From Firmicutes bacterium AF25-13AC (GTDB lineage Bacteria > Bacillota > Clostridia > Lachnospirales > Lachnospiraceae): a stretch of DNA of 64,000 nt. Positions 56,170 to 64,000 of the stretch are shown piece by piece; positions within the stretch are counted from its first letter, which is position 1, and every line of letters begins with the position of its first letter. The translations under genes were made by a program, and so were the position numbers. The stretch is from positions 1 through 64,000 of the forward strand of contig QUFP01000002.1 of NCBI GenBank assembly GCA_003478935.1, read 5' to 3'. The notes under the pieces are model-generated. The model had not been told where the DNA came from. It did no database searches and saw only the letters and a list, made by a program, of their open reading frames with translations.

Positions 56170-57351
56170 GTGAAAAAACGAATTTGGATCGCTTTTTTAT
56201 GCCTTATTATTTTTGGCACTACATTTGGCTTGCCGCAGCCTTCCTGTGCAGATGAGACGACAGGTGGGATTTTGCTCACCTGTCCATCTGCAATTTTGAT
56301 GGAAGCCTCTACAAAAAGCGTTATATACGAGAAAGCACCCGATGAAAGAAGAAGCCCTGCGAGCATAACAAAGATCATGACGGCAATTTTGATTTTTGAT
56401 GCTATTGAAGCGGGAAAGATTTCCCTTGAGGATGAGGTTGTGACGAGTGCCTATGCAAAATCAATGGGAGGCTCTCAAGTCTATCTGGAAGAAGGAGAAA
56501 AGCAGACAGTTGACACATTGATCAAATGCATTATGGTTTCTAGTGGAAATGATGCAAGCGTTGCAATGGCAGAGTACATAGCGGGAAGCGAGTCGGGCTT
56601 TGTTCAGATGATGAATGAGCGTGCTGACTCTCTTGGAATGGAAAATACGCATTTCGAGGACTGCTGTGGGTTAACTGATTCAGACAATCATTATACAACA
56701 GCACGTGATATCGCACTTATGGCGCAGGAACTGATAACACGTTATCCGCAGATTAAATCATATACGACGATCTGGATGGAAAATATTACCCATGTAACAA
56801 TGCAGGGAAGCAAGGAATTTGGACTTGCCAATACCAATAAGCTTTTAAAGCAGTACCCATATACGACAGGTTTAAAAACAGGTTCAACAAATAAAGCAAA
56901 GTATTGTGTATGTGCGACAGCAAATAAGGATGGTGTTGAGTTAATAGCTGTTATCATGGGCTGTCCAAACTATAAAGATCGCTTCACTGAGGCACAGTCA
57001 CTGCTCCAATTTGGCTATACAACATGTAAGCTGTATCAGGATGAAAATCCTCCCGAACTTATGCCTATACTAGTAAAGGGAGGAATAGATAAACAGGTTC
57101 CGGCTGTATATAAGGAAAAATTTTCATGGCTGTTTGTGTCAGGTGAAGATTTTTCAAATATAGAAAAGATGCTCACAACAAATGAGCTTACAGCACCAAT
57201 TGAAAAGGGAGAGCAGATCGGTACGGTAACGTACCGGCTGAATGGAAAAGAGCTTGGCAGCATTGGCATTTACGCAGGAGAGTCTGTCCGTGAGGCAAAA
57301 TTTTTCGATTATCTGCTTAATATTGTGCTGCAGTGGATGGCAGTTATTTAA
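56170..57351 (+). CDS. D-alanyl-D-alanine carboxypeptidase (DacA/DacF-type penicillin-binding protein)
   Basis: A 393-residue exported serine peptidase that trims peptidoglycan stem peptides. The GTG at 56170 after GGGAG gives a clean signal peptide (VKKRIWIAFLCLIIFGTTFG...SCA). The active-site triad of motifs is SPASITKIMTA (Ser-x-x-Lys), VSSGNDASVAMAEY (SGN) and TGLKTGSTNKAKY (KTG). The C-terminal beta domain and a membrane-binding amphipathic end (VREAKFFDYLLNIVLQWMAVI) complete a low-molecular-mass PBP. Confidence 0.94.
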   Translation: MKKRIWIAFLCLIIFGTTFGLPQPSCADETTGGILLTCPSAILMEASTKSVIYEKAPDERRSPASITKIMTAILIFDAIEAGKISLEDEVVTSAYAKSMGGSQVYLEEGEKQTVDTLIKCIMVSSGNDASVAMAEYIAGSESGFVQMMNERADSLGMENTHFEDCCGLTDSDNHYTTARDIALMAQELITRYPQIKSYTTIWMENITHVTMQGSKEFGLANTNKLLKQYPYTTGLKTGSTNKAKYCVCATANKDGVELIAVIMGCPNYKDRFTEAQSLLQFGYTTCKLYQDENPPELMPILVKGGIDKQVPAVYKEKFSWLFVSGEDFSNIEKMLTTNELTAPIEKGEQIGTVTYRLNGKELGSIGIYAGESVREAKFFDYLLNIVLQWMAVI

Positions 57352-57395
57352 ATAAATCCGCCGCAATTTGATTAAAAGAACGAAAGGAAATATAA

Positions 57396-58277
57396 ATGAA
57401 CAAATGGATTATGGCAGGCACAGCAGCTGCATTTACGGGTGCAGCTGCGTTTGCCCGCTCAGAATATGAACGAATTCATCTCGACATTGTGCACTATGAC
57501 ATTAAAACAGATAAGCTTGGTTTGGAATGGAATGGCTTTAAGGCTGTTTTTCTTTCTGATCTGCATGATAATAGCTTTGGCATGGAGAATGAAGAGCTGC
57601 TTGCGGCAATTGAAAAAGAACAGCCTGATATTGTTGTAATTGGAGGTGATATGCTTGTAGTAAAGGAGTGGGCTGCACCTCATTTTGATATGCTTGCAAA
57701 CTTGTATAAAAAACTTGTTAAGCGATATCCTGTGTATTACGCATTTGGCAATCATGAGCAGCGCATGAAGGAAGAACCGCTTACGTATCCTGGCTGGTGG
57801 CAGAGCTACTGGAAAGTGCTTAAAGATAGTGGTATGCATGTTCTTGTTAATAAAAGTGAAGAGATCATAAAAAATGGTACCGCGATGCGTATAAGCGGCA
57901 TCACGCTGCCGCGGGAGTGCTATCGAAAAGGGCGTATTCCGTCATTATCAGCCGGGTATATAGATAAGAAAATTGGAAAAGCTTCAGACAAAAACTTTGA
58001 ACTGCTGCTTGCTCACACACCAACCTTTGCAAAGACATATGCCGATTGGGGTGCCGATTTGGTACTTAGTGGCCATTTTCATGGAGGTACCATTAGAATA
58101 CCTGGTCTTGGCGGAGTGATGACACCGCAGCTGCAGTTTTTCTCACCTCTTGCAAGAGGAAATGTGACACAGAAAAATACAAATATCATAGTCAGCGGAG
58201 GTTTAGGCACGCACAGTATCAATGTGCGCCTTAACAATTTGCCGCAGCTCGTTGTTTTGACATGGAAAACTCATTGA
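57396..58277 (+). CDS. Membrane-anchored calcineurin-like metallophosphoesterase (YkuE/YaeI-like)
   Basis: A 293-residue protein with a weak N-terminal membrane segment (WIMAGTAAAFTGAAAFA). Metal motifs are FLSDLHDNSFG, VIGGDMLVV, AFGNHEQRM, LLAHTPTF and LSGHFHGGTIRIPG. The GHFHGG and late GGLGTHSINVRLNNLPQLVVL resemble the YkuE/YaeI subgroup, which acts on membrane-linked phosphoesters such as UDP-diacylglucosamine or phosphodiesters. RBS GAAAGGA. Substrate uncertain. Confidence 0.88.
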   Translation: MNKWIMAGTAAAFTGAAAFARSEYERIHLDIVHYDIKTDKLGLEWNGFKAVFLSDLHDNSFGMENEELLAAIEKEQPDIVVIGGDMLVVKEWAAPHFDMLANLYKKLVKRYPVYYAFGNHEQRMKEEPLTYPGWWQSYWKVLKDSGMHVLVNKSEEIIKNGTAMRISGITLPRECYRKGRIPSLSAGYIDKKIGKASDKNFELLLAHTPTFAKTYADWGADLVLSGHFHGGTIRIPGLGGVMTPQLQFFSPLARGNVTQKNTNIIVSGGLGTHSINVRLNNLPQLVVLTWKTH

Positions 58278-58302
58278 ATTTCATTGTATAGTATGCTATA
58301 CT
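58274..58302 (+). promoter_or_regulatory. Promoter of the scpAB region
   Basis: TTGAAT at 58274-58279, 17-base spacer, TATACT at 58297-58302 with extended -10 TG. The -35 box overlaps the preceding stop codon. Confidence 0.75.
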
Positions 58303-58334
58303 GATGTCGTCTAACTATAGAAAAGGAGTGTCGG

Positions 58335-59120
58335 ATGTTATCATACAAACTGGAAAAATTTGAGGGGCCGCTTGATCTGCTCCTTCATTTGATTGAAAAA
58401 AATAAAGTCAGCATATACGATATTCCGATTTTTGAAATTACAAATCAGTATATGGAGTATGTCAATGCCATGGAGGAAGAGGATCTTGATATTGTCAGCG
58501 AGTTTCTTGTCATGACAGCGACGCTTCTGGATATCAAGTCCAGACTTCTGCTTCCTGCTGAGAAGGATGAAAATGGCGACGAGATTGACCCAAGAGAAGA
58601 ATTAGTGACTCGTCTTGTTGAATATAAAACATACAAAAGTTTAGGTGAGCAGTTAAAAAGCAGACAGCTTTTGGCGTCACGCCTGCTTTACAAGGATCCC
58701 ACAATCCCAGATGAAGTGTCAAAATATGAGCCTCCTGTTAATGTGCAGGATATGTTAAGCAAAGTTACATTAGAGCGTCTTCAGGAAATTTTTCGTATGG
58801 TGACGCGCCGTCAGGTGGACAAGATTGATCCTGTGAGAAGCAAATTTGGCAATATTGAAAAGGATCCGGTGCGCTTGTCGCAAAAGTTGGCATTTGTTTA
58901 TGAATATGCTCAGCAAAAGAAGCATTTTTCATTTCGAGGGTTGCTTCAAAAGCAGTATACAAAGGCAGATGTGGTTGTTACGTTTCTCGCTTGTCTTGAG
59001 TTAATCAAGATTGGACGCCTTACTGTTAAGCAGGAGGGAACATTTAGGGATATTCATCTTGACTGGAATGAGGAATGTACCACGACGATCACAAGAGAAG
59101 ATATGGAGCAGTATGATTAA
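58335..59120 (+). CDS. Segregation and condensation protein A (ScpA kleisin)
   Basis: A 261-residue kleisin that bridges the SMC head domains in chromosome condensation. The start YKLEKFEGPLDLLLHLIEKNKVSIYDIPI is the ScpA signature. DIVSEFLVMTATLLDIKSRLLLP follows, then an acidic linker and a C-terminal winged helix (FLACLELIKIGRLTVKQEGTFRDI). RBS AAAGGAGTG. scpB follows. Confidence 0.96.
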   Translation: MLSYKLEKFEGPLDLLLHLIEKNKVSIYDIPIFEITNQYMEYVNAMEEEDLDIVSEFLVMTATLLDIKSRLLLPAEKDENGDEIDPREELVTRLVEYKTYKSLGEQLKSRQLLASRLLYKDPTIPDEVSKYEPPVNVQDMLSKVTLERLQEIFRMVTRRQVDKIDPVRSKFGNIEKDPVRLSQKLAFVYEYAQQKKHFSFRGLLQKQYTKADVVVTFLACLELIKIGRLTVKQEGTFRDIHLDWNEECTTTITREDMEQYD

Positions 59121-59190
59121 CTGCTTATACAAATGAATAAAGATGGCAGCTGACAGGCATGTGCCAGATAGAAACAGGAGTAACAGCATT

Positions 59191-59754
59191 ATGGAAAAAC
59201 GCGACTATTATCCCATTTTGGAAAGTATTTTATTCACAATGGGAAAAAGCGTAGAAATCAAAACGTTAGCAGAGGCACTTAAGCTTACACAAGAAGAAAT
59301 AAAACAGATATTACAGGATATGGCAAAGGAATACAGTGAAAAGCAAAGAGGCATTCAGCTTGTCTTTTTGGAAGATAGTGTTCAGCTTTGCACAAAGCCG
59401 CAGTATTATGAGTATTTGATACGCATTGCATCAAGACCGCAAAAGCAGGTTTTAAGTGATTCAGTGCTTGAAACGCTCTCTATTGTGGCGTACAAGCAGC
59501 CTGTCACAAGAGGTGAAATTGAGCGTATCCGAGGTGTGAAGTCAGACCATGCAATCGCAAAGCTTATGGATTATGATCTGATTGAAGAAATTGGAAGACT
59601 TGATGCGCCAGGACGTCCTGTATTATTTGCTACGACAGAAGAGTTTTTACGCTGCTTTGGTGTGTCATCTGTAGCAGAACTGCCTCAGGCAGCACCGGAG
59701 CAGATCATGGAATTTAAAGAAGAGGCTGAAAGTGAGATTCCGGTAACTGTATAA
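59191..59754 (+). CDS. Segregation and condensation protein B (ScpB)
   Basis: A 187-residue protein with two winged-helix domains that binds ScpA. Blocks: YYPILESILFTMGKSVEIKTLAEAL, RGIQLVFLEDSVQLCTKPQYYEYL, LSDSVLETLSIVAYKQPVTRGEIERIRGVKSDHAI and IGRLDAPGRPVLFATTEEFLRCFG. The ATG at 59191 after CAGGAG is used, not the upstream ATG at 59143. It follows scpA by 70 bases. Confidence 0.96.
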   Translation: MEKRDYYPILESILFTMGKSVEIKTLAEALKLTQEEIKQILQDMAKEYSEKQRGIQLVFLEDSVQLCTKPQYYEYLIRIASRPQKQVLSDSVLETLSIVAYKQPVTRGEIERIRGVKSDHAIAKLMDYDLIEEIGRLDAPGRPVLFATTEEFLRCFGVSSVAELPQAAPEQIMEFKEEAESEIPVTV

Positions 59755-59825
59755 GCAAGGTAAAAAAGCACGAAATAATGAGTCACTGCATATGATATAG
59801 AAAGGTGCATAGCGGGGGATTTTGC

Positions 59826-60449
59826 TTGGAGACGTTCAAGAAACCTCTTACGGCGGCACAGGAAAAGGAGTATCTTAGACAGATGAATCAGGGATCATCT
59901 GAGGCGAGGACTCTTTTGATTGAGCATAATATGCGTCTAGTGGCTCATATTATCAAAAAATATGCATTTACAGATAAGGAGACGGATGATCTGTTGTCAA
60001 TCGGAACGATTGGTCTTATAAAGGCGGTCAACACTTTTGATGTTTCAAGGGGAAACCGATTGTCGAGCTATGCGGCAAAATGTATTGACAATGAGATACT
60101 GATGCTGCTGCGTGCAGAAAAAAAGATGAGCCGTGAAGTCAGCTTATATGAACCAATAGGAACGGATAAGGAAGGAAATGAGATTCATCTTTTTGATGTG
60201 ATTGAATCTGGTGAATGTGATGCCTCGGAGCATTACTGCAAAAAGGAGGATATATGTCGTCTGCACAGGGGAATCCAGACGGTGCTTCTTCCTAAAGAAA
60301 AGCGAGTAGTGGTTCTTCGCTATGGACTTTTCGGACATCTCGTTCACACACAAAAAGAGGTGGGAAGTGTGCTTGGTATTTCAAGATCGTATGTCAGCCG
60401 CATTGAAAAGAGTGCACTTGAGAAGTTAAGAAGCTTTTTGATGATGTAA
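59826..60449 (+). CDS. Sporulation sigma factor SigK (mother-cell late sigma)
   Basis: A ~207-residue sigma factor. Region 2 is RTLLIEHNMRLVAHIIKKY with DLLSIGTIGLIKAVNTFD and RLSSYAAKCIDNEILMLLR. SLYEPIGTDKEGNEIHLFDVI is the linker typical of SigK/SigE, and region 4 is VVVLRYGLFGHLVHTQKEVGSVLGISRSYVSRIEKSALEKL. The gene is continuous, with no skin-type interruption. A TTG start at 59826 after GCGGGGG is the likely initiator; a GTG at 59805 is possible. No clear pro-peptide is visible. It indicates an endospore former. Confidence 0.93.
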   Translation: METFKKPLTAAQEKEYLRQMNQGSSEARTLLIEHNMRLVAHIIKKYAFTDKETDDLLSIGTIGLIKAVNTFDVSRGNRLSSYAAKCIDNEILMLLRAEKKMSREVSLYEPIGTDKEGNEIHLFDVIESGECDASEHYCKKEDICRLHRGIQTVLLPKEKRVVVLRYGLFGHLVHTQKEVGSVLGISRSYVSRIEKSALEKLRSFLMM

Positions 60450-60469
60450 AACACAGAAAGGCACGGAAA

Positions 60470-61402
60470 ATGAAAGAAAAGTATATTGATTCAAGCAGCA
60501 GAAGAGATCGTCTGCATTTGTATATCTGGATGCCGAAAGACCAACCAAAGCCAGGTCTTATCGTTCAGATGACACATGGTATGGTGGAACATATGGGGCG
60601 TTATGAGGAGCTGGCACAATACTTGAATGCGCACGGTATCGGCGCAATTGGCCATGATACGCTTGGTCATGGAAAAAGTGCGCCGACTAGCTCACAGTTT
60701 GGCTTTTTTGCCAAGAAAAATGGAGATCGCTGTCTTGTTACAGATGTTGCACGTGTGACAGCTTACATTAGAAAGCAGTATCCAGATAGTCATATTGTAT
60801 TGCTTGGCCACAGCATGGGATCATTTGTATCCAGACAGTATATTACACAGTATGGCTCTAAGATTGATGGTGCAATTTTAATGGGAACAGGAGATCCAGG
60901 AAAGCTAAAGGTAGCGTTTGGTCTTGCAGTGGCGGGCTTTACACGTGTGCTTCGCGGTGATTTTTACAGGAGTGATCTTATTAATTATCTGATGTTAGAC
61001 AGTAACGATCACTATTTTTTTGAAAAGGAATGCACAAGCTGGTTAAGCAGCAATCAAGATGAGGTGGATCGTTATCACGGTGATGAATATTGCGGCTTTC
61101 AGTTTACTGTAAGTGCATATCTTGATTTCTTCCGAATTTTGATGAAACTTGCTCAAAATAAAGGAACAACAAAAATTCCAAAGAGACTGCCAATTCTTCT
61201 TTTGTCAGGCAGGGATGATGCAATAGGCGAATTTGGAAAGGGCGTGACGCGCGTGTATGACCGTTATAAAAAGGCGGGGATACATGATGTTTCAATGAAG
61301 CTCTATCCGGGAATGCGTCATGAGCTTCTTCATGAGACAGAAAGAAAACAGGTTCAGGAGGATATTCTTTCTTGGATCGAAGAACACTTCGAACAGGAGT
61401 GA
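60470..61402 (+). CDS. Alpha/beta hydrolase, monoacylglycerol-lipase/lysophospholipase type
   Basis: A 310-residue serine hydrolase. The N-terminal part has QMTHGMVEHMGRYEELAQYLNAHG. The nucleophile elbow is LLGHSMGSFVSRQ (about residue 118), the acid is probably in LLLSGRDDAIGEFGKG (about 247), and the histidine is in YPGMRHELLHE (about 287). No signal peptide. It likely cleaves monoacylglycerol or a lysophospholipid. It starts 20 bases after sigK with RBS GAAAGG, so may be co-transcribed. Confidence 0.9.
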   Translation: MKEKYIDSSSRRDRLHLYIWMPKDQPKPGLIVQMTHGMVEHMGRYEELAQYLNAHGIGAIGHDTLGHGKSAPTSSQFGFFAKKNGDRCLVTDVARVTAYIRKQYPDSHIVLLGHSMGSFVSRQYITQYGSKIDGAILMGTGDPGKLKVAFGLAVAGFTRVLRGDFYRSDLINYLMLDSNDHYFFEKECTSWLSSNQDEVDRYHGDEYCGFQFTVSAYLDFFRILMKLAQNKGTTKIPKRLPILLLSGRDDAIGEFGKGVTRVYDRYKKAGIHDVSMKLYPGMRHELLHETERKQVQEDILSWIEEHFEQE

Positions 61403-61476
61403 TTATACACAAAAGAAAAATATAGTTTTGCGCATTTACATAAAATGACAAACCAAAGCTAAGGTACCTTAAGAGA

Positions 61477-61510
61477 AGACAATCTGTCAAAATATGGCAG
61501 GTTGTCTTTG
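61477..61510 (+). terminator. Terminator hairpin after the hydrolase gene
   Basis: AGACAATCTG pairs with CAGGTTGTCT around TCAAAATATGG, followed by TTGTG; moderate strength. Confidence 0.6.
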
Positions 61511-61560
61511 TGCGTTCAAAAACAAAAAATTATTTAAAATGAACAGGAAAGGGTAAAGCA

Positions 61561-63096
61561 ATGGTTGCAAAAGTGTATACGGGAACAACAAATGGAATCG
61601 AGGGTATTCTTGTGTGTGTGGAGGCAGATATCAGCGATGGACTTCCAATGTTTGATATGGTAGGCTATCTTGGGGCAGAGGTGAAGGAGGCAAGAGAGCG
61701 GGTGCGAACAGCACTTAAAAATTCAGGTTTTCGACTGCCACCAAGCCATATCACGGTCAATCTTTCACCTGCCGATTTAAGAAAGCAGGGCAACTATTTT
61801 GATCTGCCTATTGCGCTTTCAGTGCTTGCTGCTGCAGGCTTTGTGCGCATGGATGAATTGGAAAATAAAATATTTATTGGAGAGCTGGGGCTTGACGGAA
61901 AAATACGTCCTGTAAACGGCACGCTTGTATTGGCAGAATGCGGACAGAAGGCAGGGATAAAAAAGGCAGTTGTGCCGAAGGAAAATGCGAAGGAAGCTGC
62001 CTGTCTGCAGGAGACAGTTGTTTACGGGACGAAAACGTTAAAGGAAATTGTGGAACTGTTAAATAATCCAGATCGGCTTGAAGAAAACAGACAGGCAGTT
62101 CTTTATGAGACTTCTGACAAAGAAGACGATTCGCTTGACTATGATGAGCTTTATGGACAAGAACGCATGAAGCGTGCAGCGATGGTGGCATCAGCAGGTT
62201 TTCATAACCTTTTATATATTGGACAACCAGGTTCTGGTAAGAGCATGAGTGCAAAAAGAATACCTACAATTATGCCCGAAATGACATATAAAGAGCAGCT
62301 TGAGGTGACAAAGATTTATAGTGTAGCCGGACTTCTTGATTACAAGGAGGGACTTATAAAAAAGCGTCCGTTTCGAAGTCCGCACCACACAATTTCAGCG
62401 ACTGCACTTGCTGGAGGAGGGAGATTTCCAAAGCCAGGAGAGATTAGTCTGGCACACCATGGAGTATTGTTTTTGGATGAGCTGGCAGAGTTTAAGCGTG
62501 ACACACTAGAAATTATGAGGCAGCCGTTAGAAGATGGAAAGGTCACAATAAGCCGTGTCAATGGAAGCTGCAGTTATCCGGCAGAATTTATGCTAGTTGC
62601 AGCGATGAATCCGTGTCCGTGCGGCTATTTTCCAGACAGAAGCCGCTGCCGATGCAGTGTGGGTGAGATCAGACGTTATAGAGACCGTATTTCACGACCG
62701 ATGCTTGATCGTATTGACATTTGCACGGAGGCCTTTGCAGTAAAATTTGATGATTTGTCAAAGGCAAAAAAGGGAGCGGATTCGTCGTCTATGCGTGCAC
62801 GTGTCACAGAGGCAATTAATCGTCAGCGCATGCGCTATAAGGATGAGGGAATATTATTTAATTCGCAGCTTAAGGGATCAAGACTTTCAAAATATTGTAA
62901 TCTTGACCAGCAAAAAGAAGAACTTCTTCGTCAGGCATTTGAGTCAATGGGTCTTAGTGTTCGTGCAAGAGATCGGATTTTGCGTGTCTCAAGAACAATT
63001 GCCGATCTTGAGGGAAGTGAGCAGATTAAAGAAGCACATTTGGCAGAGGCGATAAGCTATCGGAGTATTGATCGAAAATATTGGGGGGATATGTAA
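61561..63096 (+). CDS. ComM/YifB-type Mg-chelatase-like AAA ATPase
   Basis: A 511-residue AAA+ ATPase linked in other bacteria to branch migration in natural transformation. The N-terminal Lon-like domain is FDMVGYLGAEVKEARERVRTALKNSGF...INLSPAD-type. Walker A is GQPGSGKSMSAKRIP (about residue 222), and HHGVLFLDELAEF is Walker B. Zinc-like cysteines occur in NPCPCGYFPDRSRCRC. Length is standard. RBS GGAAAGGG; followed immediately by dprA. Confidence 0.95.
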   Translation: MVAKVYTGTTNGIEGILVCVEADISDGLPMFDMVGYLGAEVKEARERVRTALKNSGFRLPPSHITVNLSPADLRKQGNYFDLPIALSVLAAAGFVRMDELENKIFIGELGLDGKIRPVNGTLVLAECGQKAGIKKAVVPKENAKEAACLQETVVYGTKTLKEIVELLNNPDRLEENRQAVLYETSDKEDDSLDYDELYGQERMKRAAMVASAGFHNLLYIGQPGSGKSMSAKRIPTIMPEMTYKEQLEVTKIYSVAGLLDYKEGLIKKRPFRSPHHTISATALAGGGRFPKPGEISLAHHGVLFLDELAEFKRDTLEIMRQPLEDGKVTISRVNGSCSYPAEFMLVAAMNPCPCGYFPDRSRCRCSVGEIRRYRDRISRPMLDRIDICTEAFAVKFDDLSKAKKGADSSSMRARVTEAINRQRMRYKDEGILFNSQLKGSRLSKYCNLDQQKEELLRQAFESMGLSVRARDRILRVSRTIADLEGSEQIKEAHLAEAISYRSIDRKYWGDM

Positions 63097-63097
63097 A

Positions 63098-64000
63098 ATG
63101 GAGCGAAAAAAAGCATATTACTGGTGTACATGCCTTCAGATGATTACACCTATTAAGGTGCGCCGTTTAATTGAGGAGGCTGGCGGTCCGAGTGAGGTTT
63201 TTGGACAAAGCGATGAGAAGCTTGTTCAAATGGGATTTACTGCAAGGGAGCAAAGAATTTATCATGAAGCCTGCGCAATGGAAAAAACAATAGAGGCGGA
63301 ATACGAAAAGCTTTTACAGTCAGGAATTCGTTTTGTTACAATAGAGGATGAAGAGTATCCGGTGCTTTTAAAGGAAGTGGCAGACCGTCCGATTGGGCTT
63401 TTTGTGAAGGGGAATCTTCCAAAGTCTGATTTTCCTAAAATTGCAATTGTCGGAGCGCGTGCGTGCAGCAGCTATGGGAAGGAGTGTGCAGAGGAAATCG
63501 CAAGAGAGCTGTCAGCGGCAGGTGCACAGATCGTGAGCGGGATGGCATATGGCATTGACTGCTGCAGCCAAAAGGCAGCACTTGAGGCAGGCAGTTCATA
63601 TGCAGTGCTAGGCGGTGGCGTTGATATATGTTATCCACGGGAAAATATTGGATTGTATGAAAAGCTAATACGTCAAGGCGGCGTGATTTCTGAGATGCGT
63701 CCGAAAACACGCAGTATTCCCGTTCTTTTTCCGCGCAGAAACAGGATTATAAGCGGCATTTGTGATGCTGTCATAATTATAGAGGCACGAAAAAAGAGCG
63801 GTTCTTTGATTACGGCAGAATTTGCGGGTGAGCAGGGCAGAAGTGTCTATGCAGTGCCAGGTTCAATATTTTCAGATCTTAGTGAAGGCTGTCATGAGCT
63901 GATTAGAAATGGTGCTGTACTGTTGTCATCACCACAGGATATACTTGCAGATTTTAAGCTAGAGGCGGTTGCAAGAAAAGTGCATAGAAAAAAGATGCCT
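63098..64000 (+). CDS. DNA processing protein DprA (5' part, runs off the window)
   Basis: The first 301 codons are present with no stop before the window edge. An N-terminal SAM/helical region (ITPIKVRRLIEEAGGPSEVFG) is followed by the Rossmann-like DNA-binding core: IAIVGARACSSYGKECAEEIAREL, IVSGMAYGIDCCSQKAAL, VLGGGVDICYPRENIGLYEKL and FPRRNRIISGICDAVIIIEARKKSGSLITAEFA. DprA loads RecA on incoming single-stranded DNA. The ATG comes 1 base after the comM stop. The missing part would be the C-terminal winged helix. Confidence 0.95.
   Translation, partial: MERKKAYYWCTCLQMITPIKVRRLIEEAGGPSEVFGQSDEKLVQMGFTAREQRIYHEACAMEKTIEAEYEKLLQSGIRFVTIEDEEYPVLLKEVADRPIGLFVKGNLPKSDFPKIAIVGARACSSYGKECAEEIARELSAAGAQIVSGMAYGIDCCSQKAALEAGSSYAVLGGGVDICYPRENIGLYEKLIRQGGVISEMRPKTRSIPVLFPRRNRIISGICDAVIIIEARKKSGSLITAEFAGEQGRSVYAVPGSIFSDLSEGCHELIRNGAVLLSSPQDILADFKLEAVARKVHRKKMP

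Noticed and set aside
59826..60449. Skin-type element interrupting sigK
   Set aside because: The sigK reading frame is continuous through all conserved regions.
1..64000. CRISPR arrays, rRNA genes, integrases or complete insertion sequences
   Set aside because: No regularly spaced repeats, rRNA core sequences, or transposase or integrase motifs were seen on either strand.

Overview
The window looks like a chromosomal stretch of a low-GC, spore-forming Firmicute of the Lachnospiraceae type. The evidence is a GntR-mcsA-mcsB-clpC-radA stress/repair block, an uninterrupted sporulation sigma-K gene beside scpAB, a T-box-controlled leuS, Gram-positive style AGGAGG ribosome binding sites, and a large AraC-regulated glycan-degradation locus. 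The genus cannot be fixed from sequence alone.

Layout. (1) 0-1.5 kb: debris of a restriction/defence locus (RhuM C-terminus, type III restriction subunit C-terminus) and one small intact conserved gene. (2) 1.5-8.3 kb: accessory module with an oxidoreductase, an acetyltransferase, a UbiD/UbiX/LpdD-type gallate decarboxylase operon, a LysR regulator and a subtype-B bacterial tannase. Together these read as a hydrolysable-tannin pathway: galloyl ester to gallate to pyrogallol. (3) 8.4-27 kb: mostly housekeeping genes (CoA-disulfide-reductase/rhodanese fusion, tyrA, EF-G paralogue, T-box and leuS, exported M28 peptidase, GntR-mcsAB-clpC, radA, tRNA-Trp). (4) 27.3-32 kb: a 269-bp intergenic element with perfect 15-bp terminal inverted repeats, then a ~1450-residue single-pass protein (Sel1 repeats, acidic linker, membrane segment, acidic linker, propeller-like domain). 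(5) 32-51 kb: a carbohydrate utilisation locus (GH28, PHP hydrolase, GH38 alpha-mannosidase, LplB/YtcP-type ABC permeases and binding protein, metallophosphoesterase, YcdX-like PHP phosphatase, AraC regulator, GH105, an unclassified toroid-like protein, a BadF-type sugar kinase), then a DinG-like helicase with an N-terminal nuclease. (6) 51-64 kb: a degenerate sigma-70-like protein, orphan histidine kinase, FtsW/RodA, DAHP synthase, a small membrane protein, D,D-carboxypeptidase, metallophosphoesterase, scpAB, sigK, alpha/beta hydrolase, comM and the 5' part of dprA.

A striking global feature is about ten genes, including essential leuS, each interrupted by what looks like the loss of one base, nearly always beside a short mononucleotide run. 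In every case adding one base back (two in the CoA-disulfide reductase) restores a whole number of codons and a full-length family member. The simplest reading is homopolymer undercalls in the underlying assembly, so these genes are annotated as full-length. The restriction remnants at 0.3-1.1 kb and the truncated subtilase at 19.2 kb have further lesions and look genuinely decayed.

Two dispersed intergenic elements are visible. One is a ~207-bp element with imperfect 19-bp terminal inverted repeats (copies at 6.55 and 18.25 kb, a fragment at 33.48 kb). The other is the 269-bp element at 27.3 kb, which shares a short core with a hairpin at 11.33 kb. No CRISPR array, rRNA, integrase or complete insertion sequence was seen.
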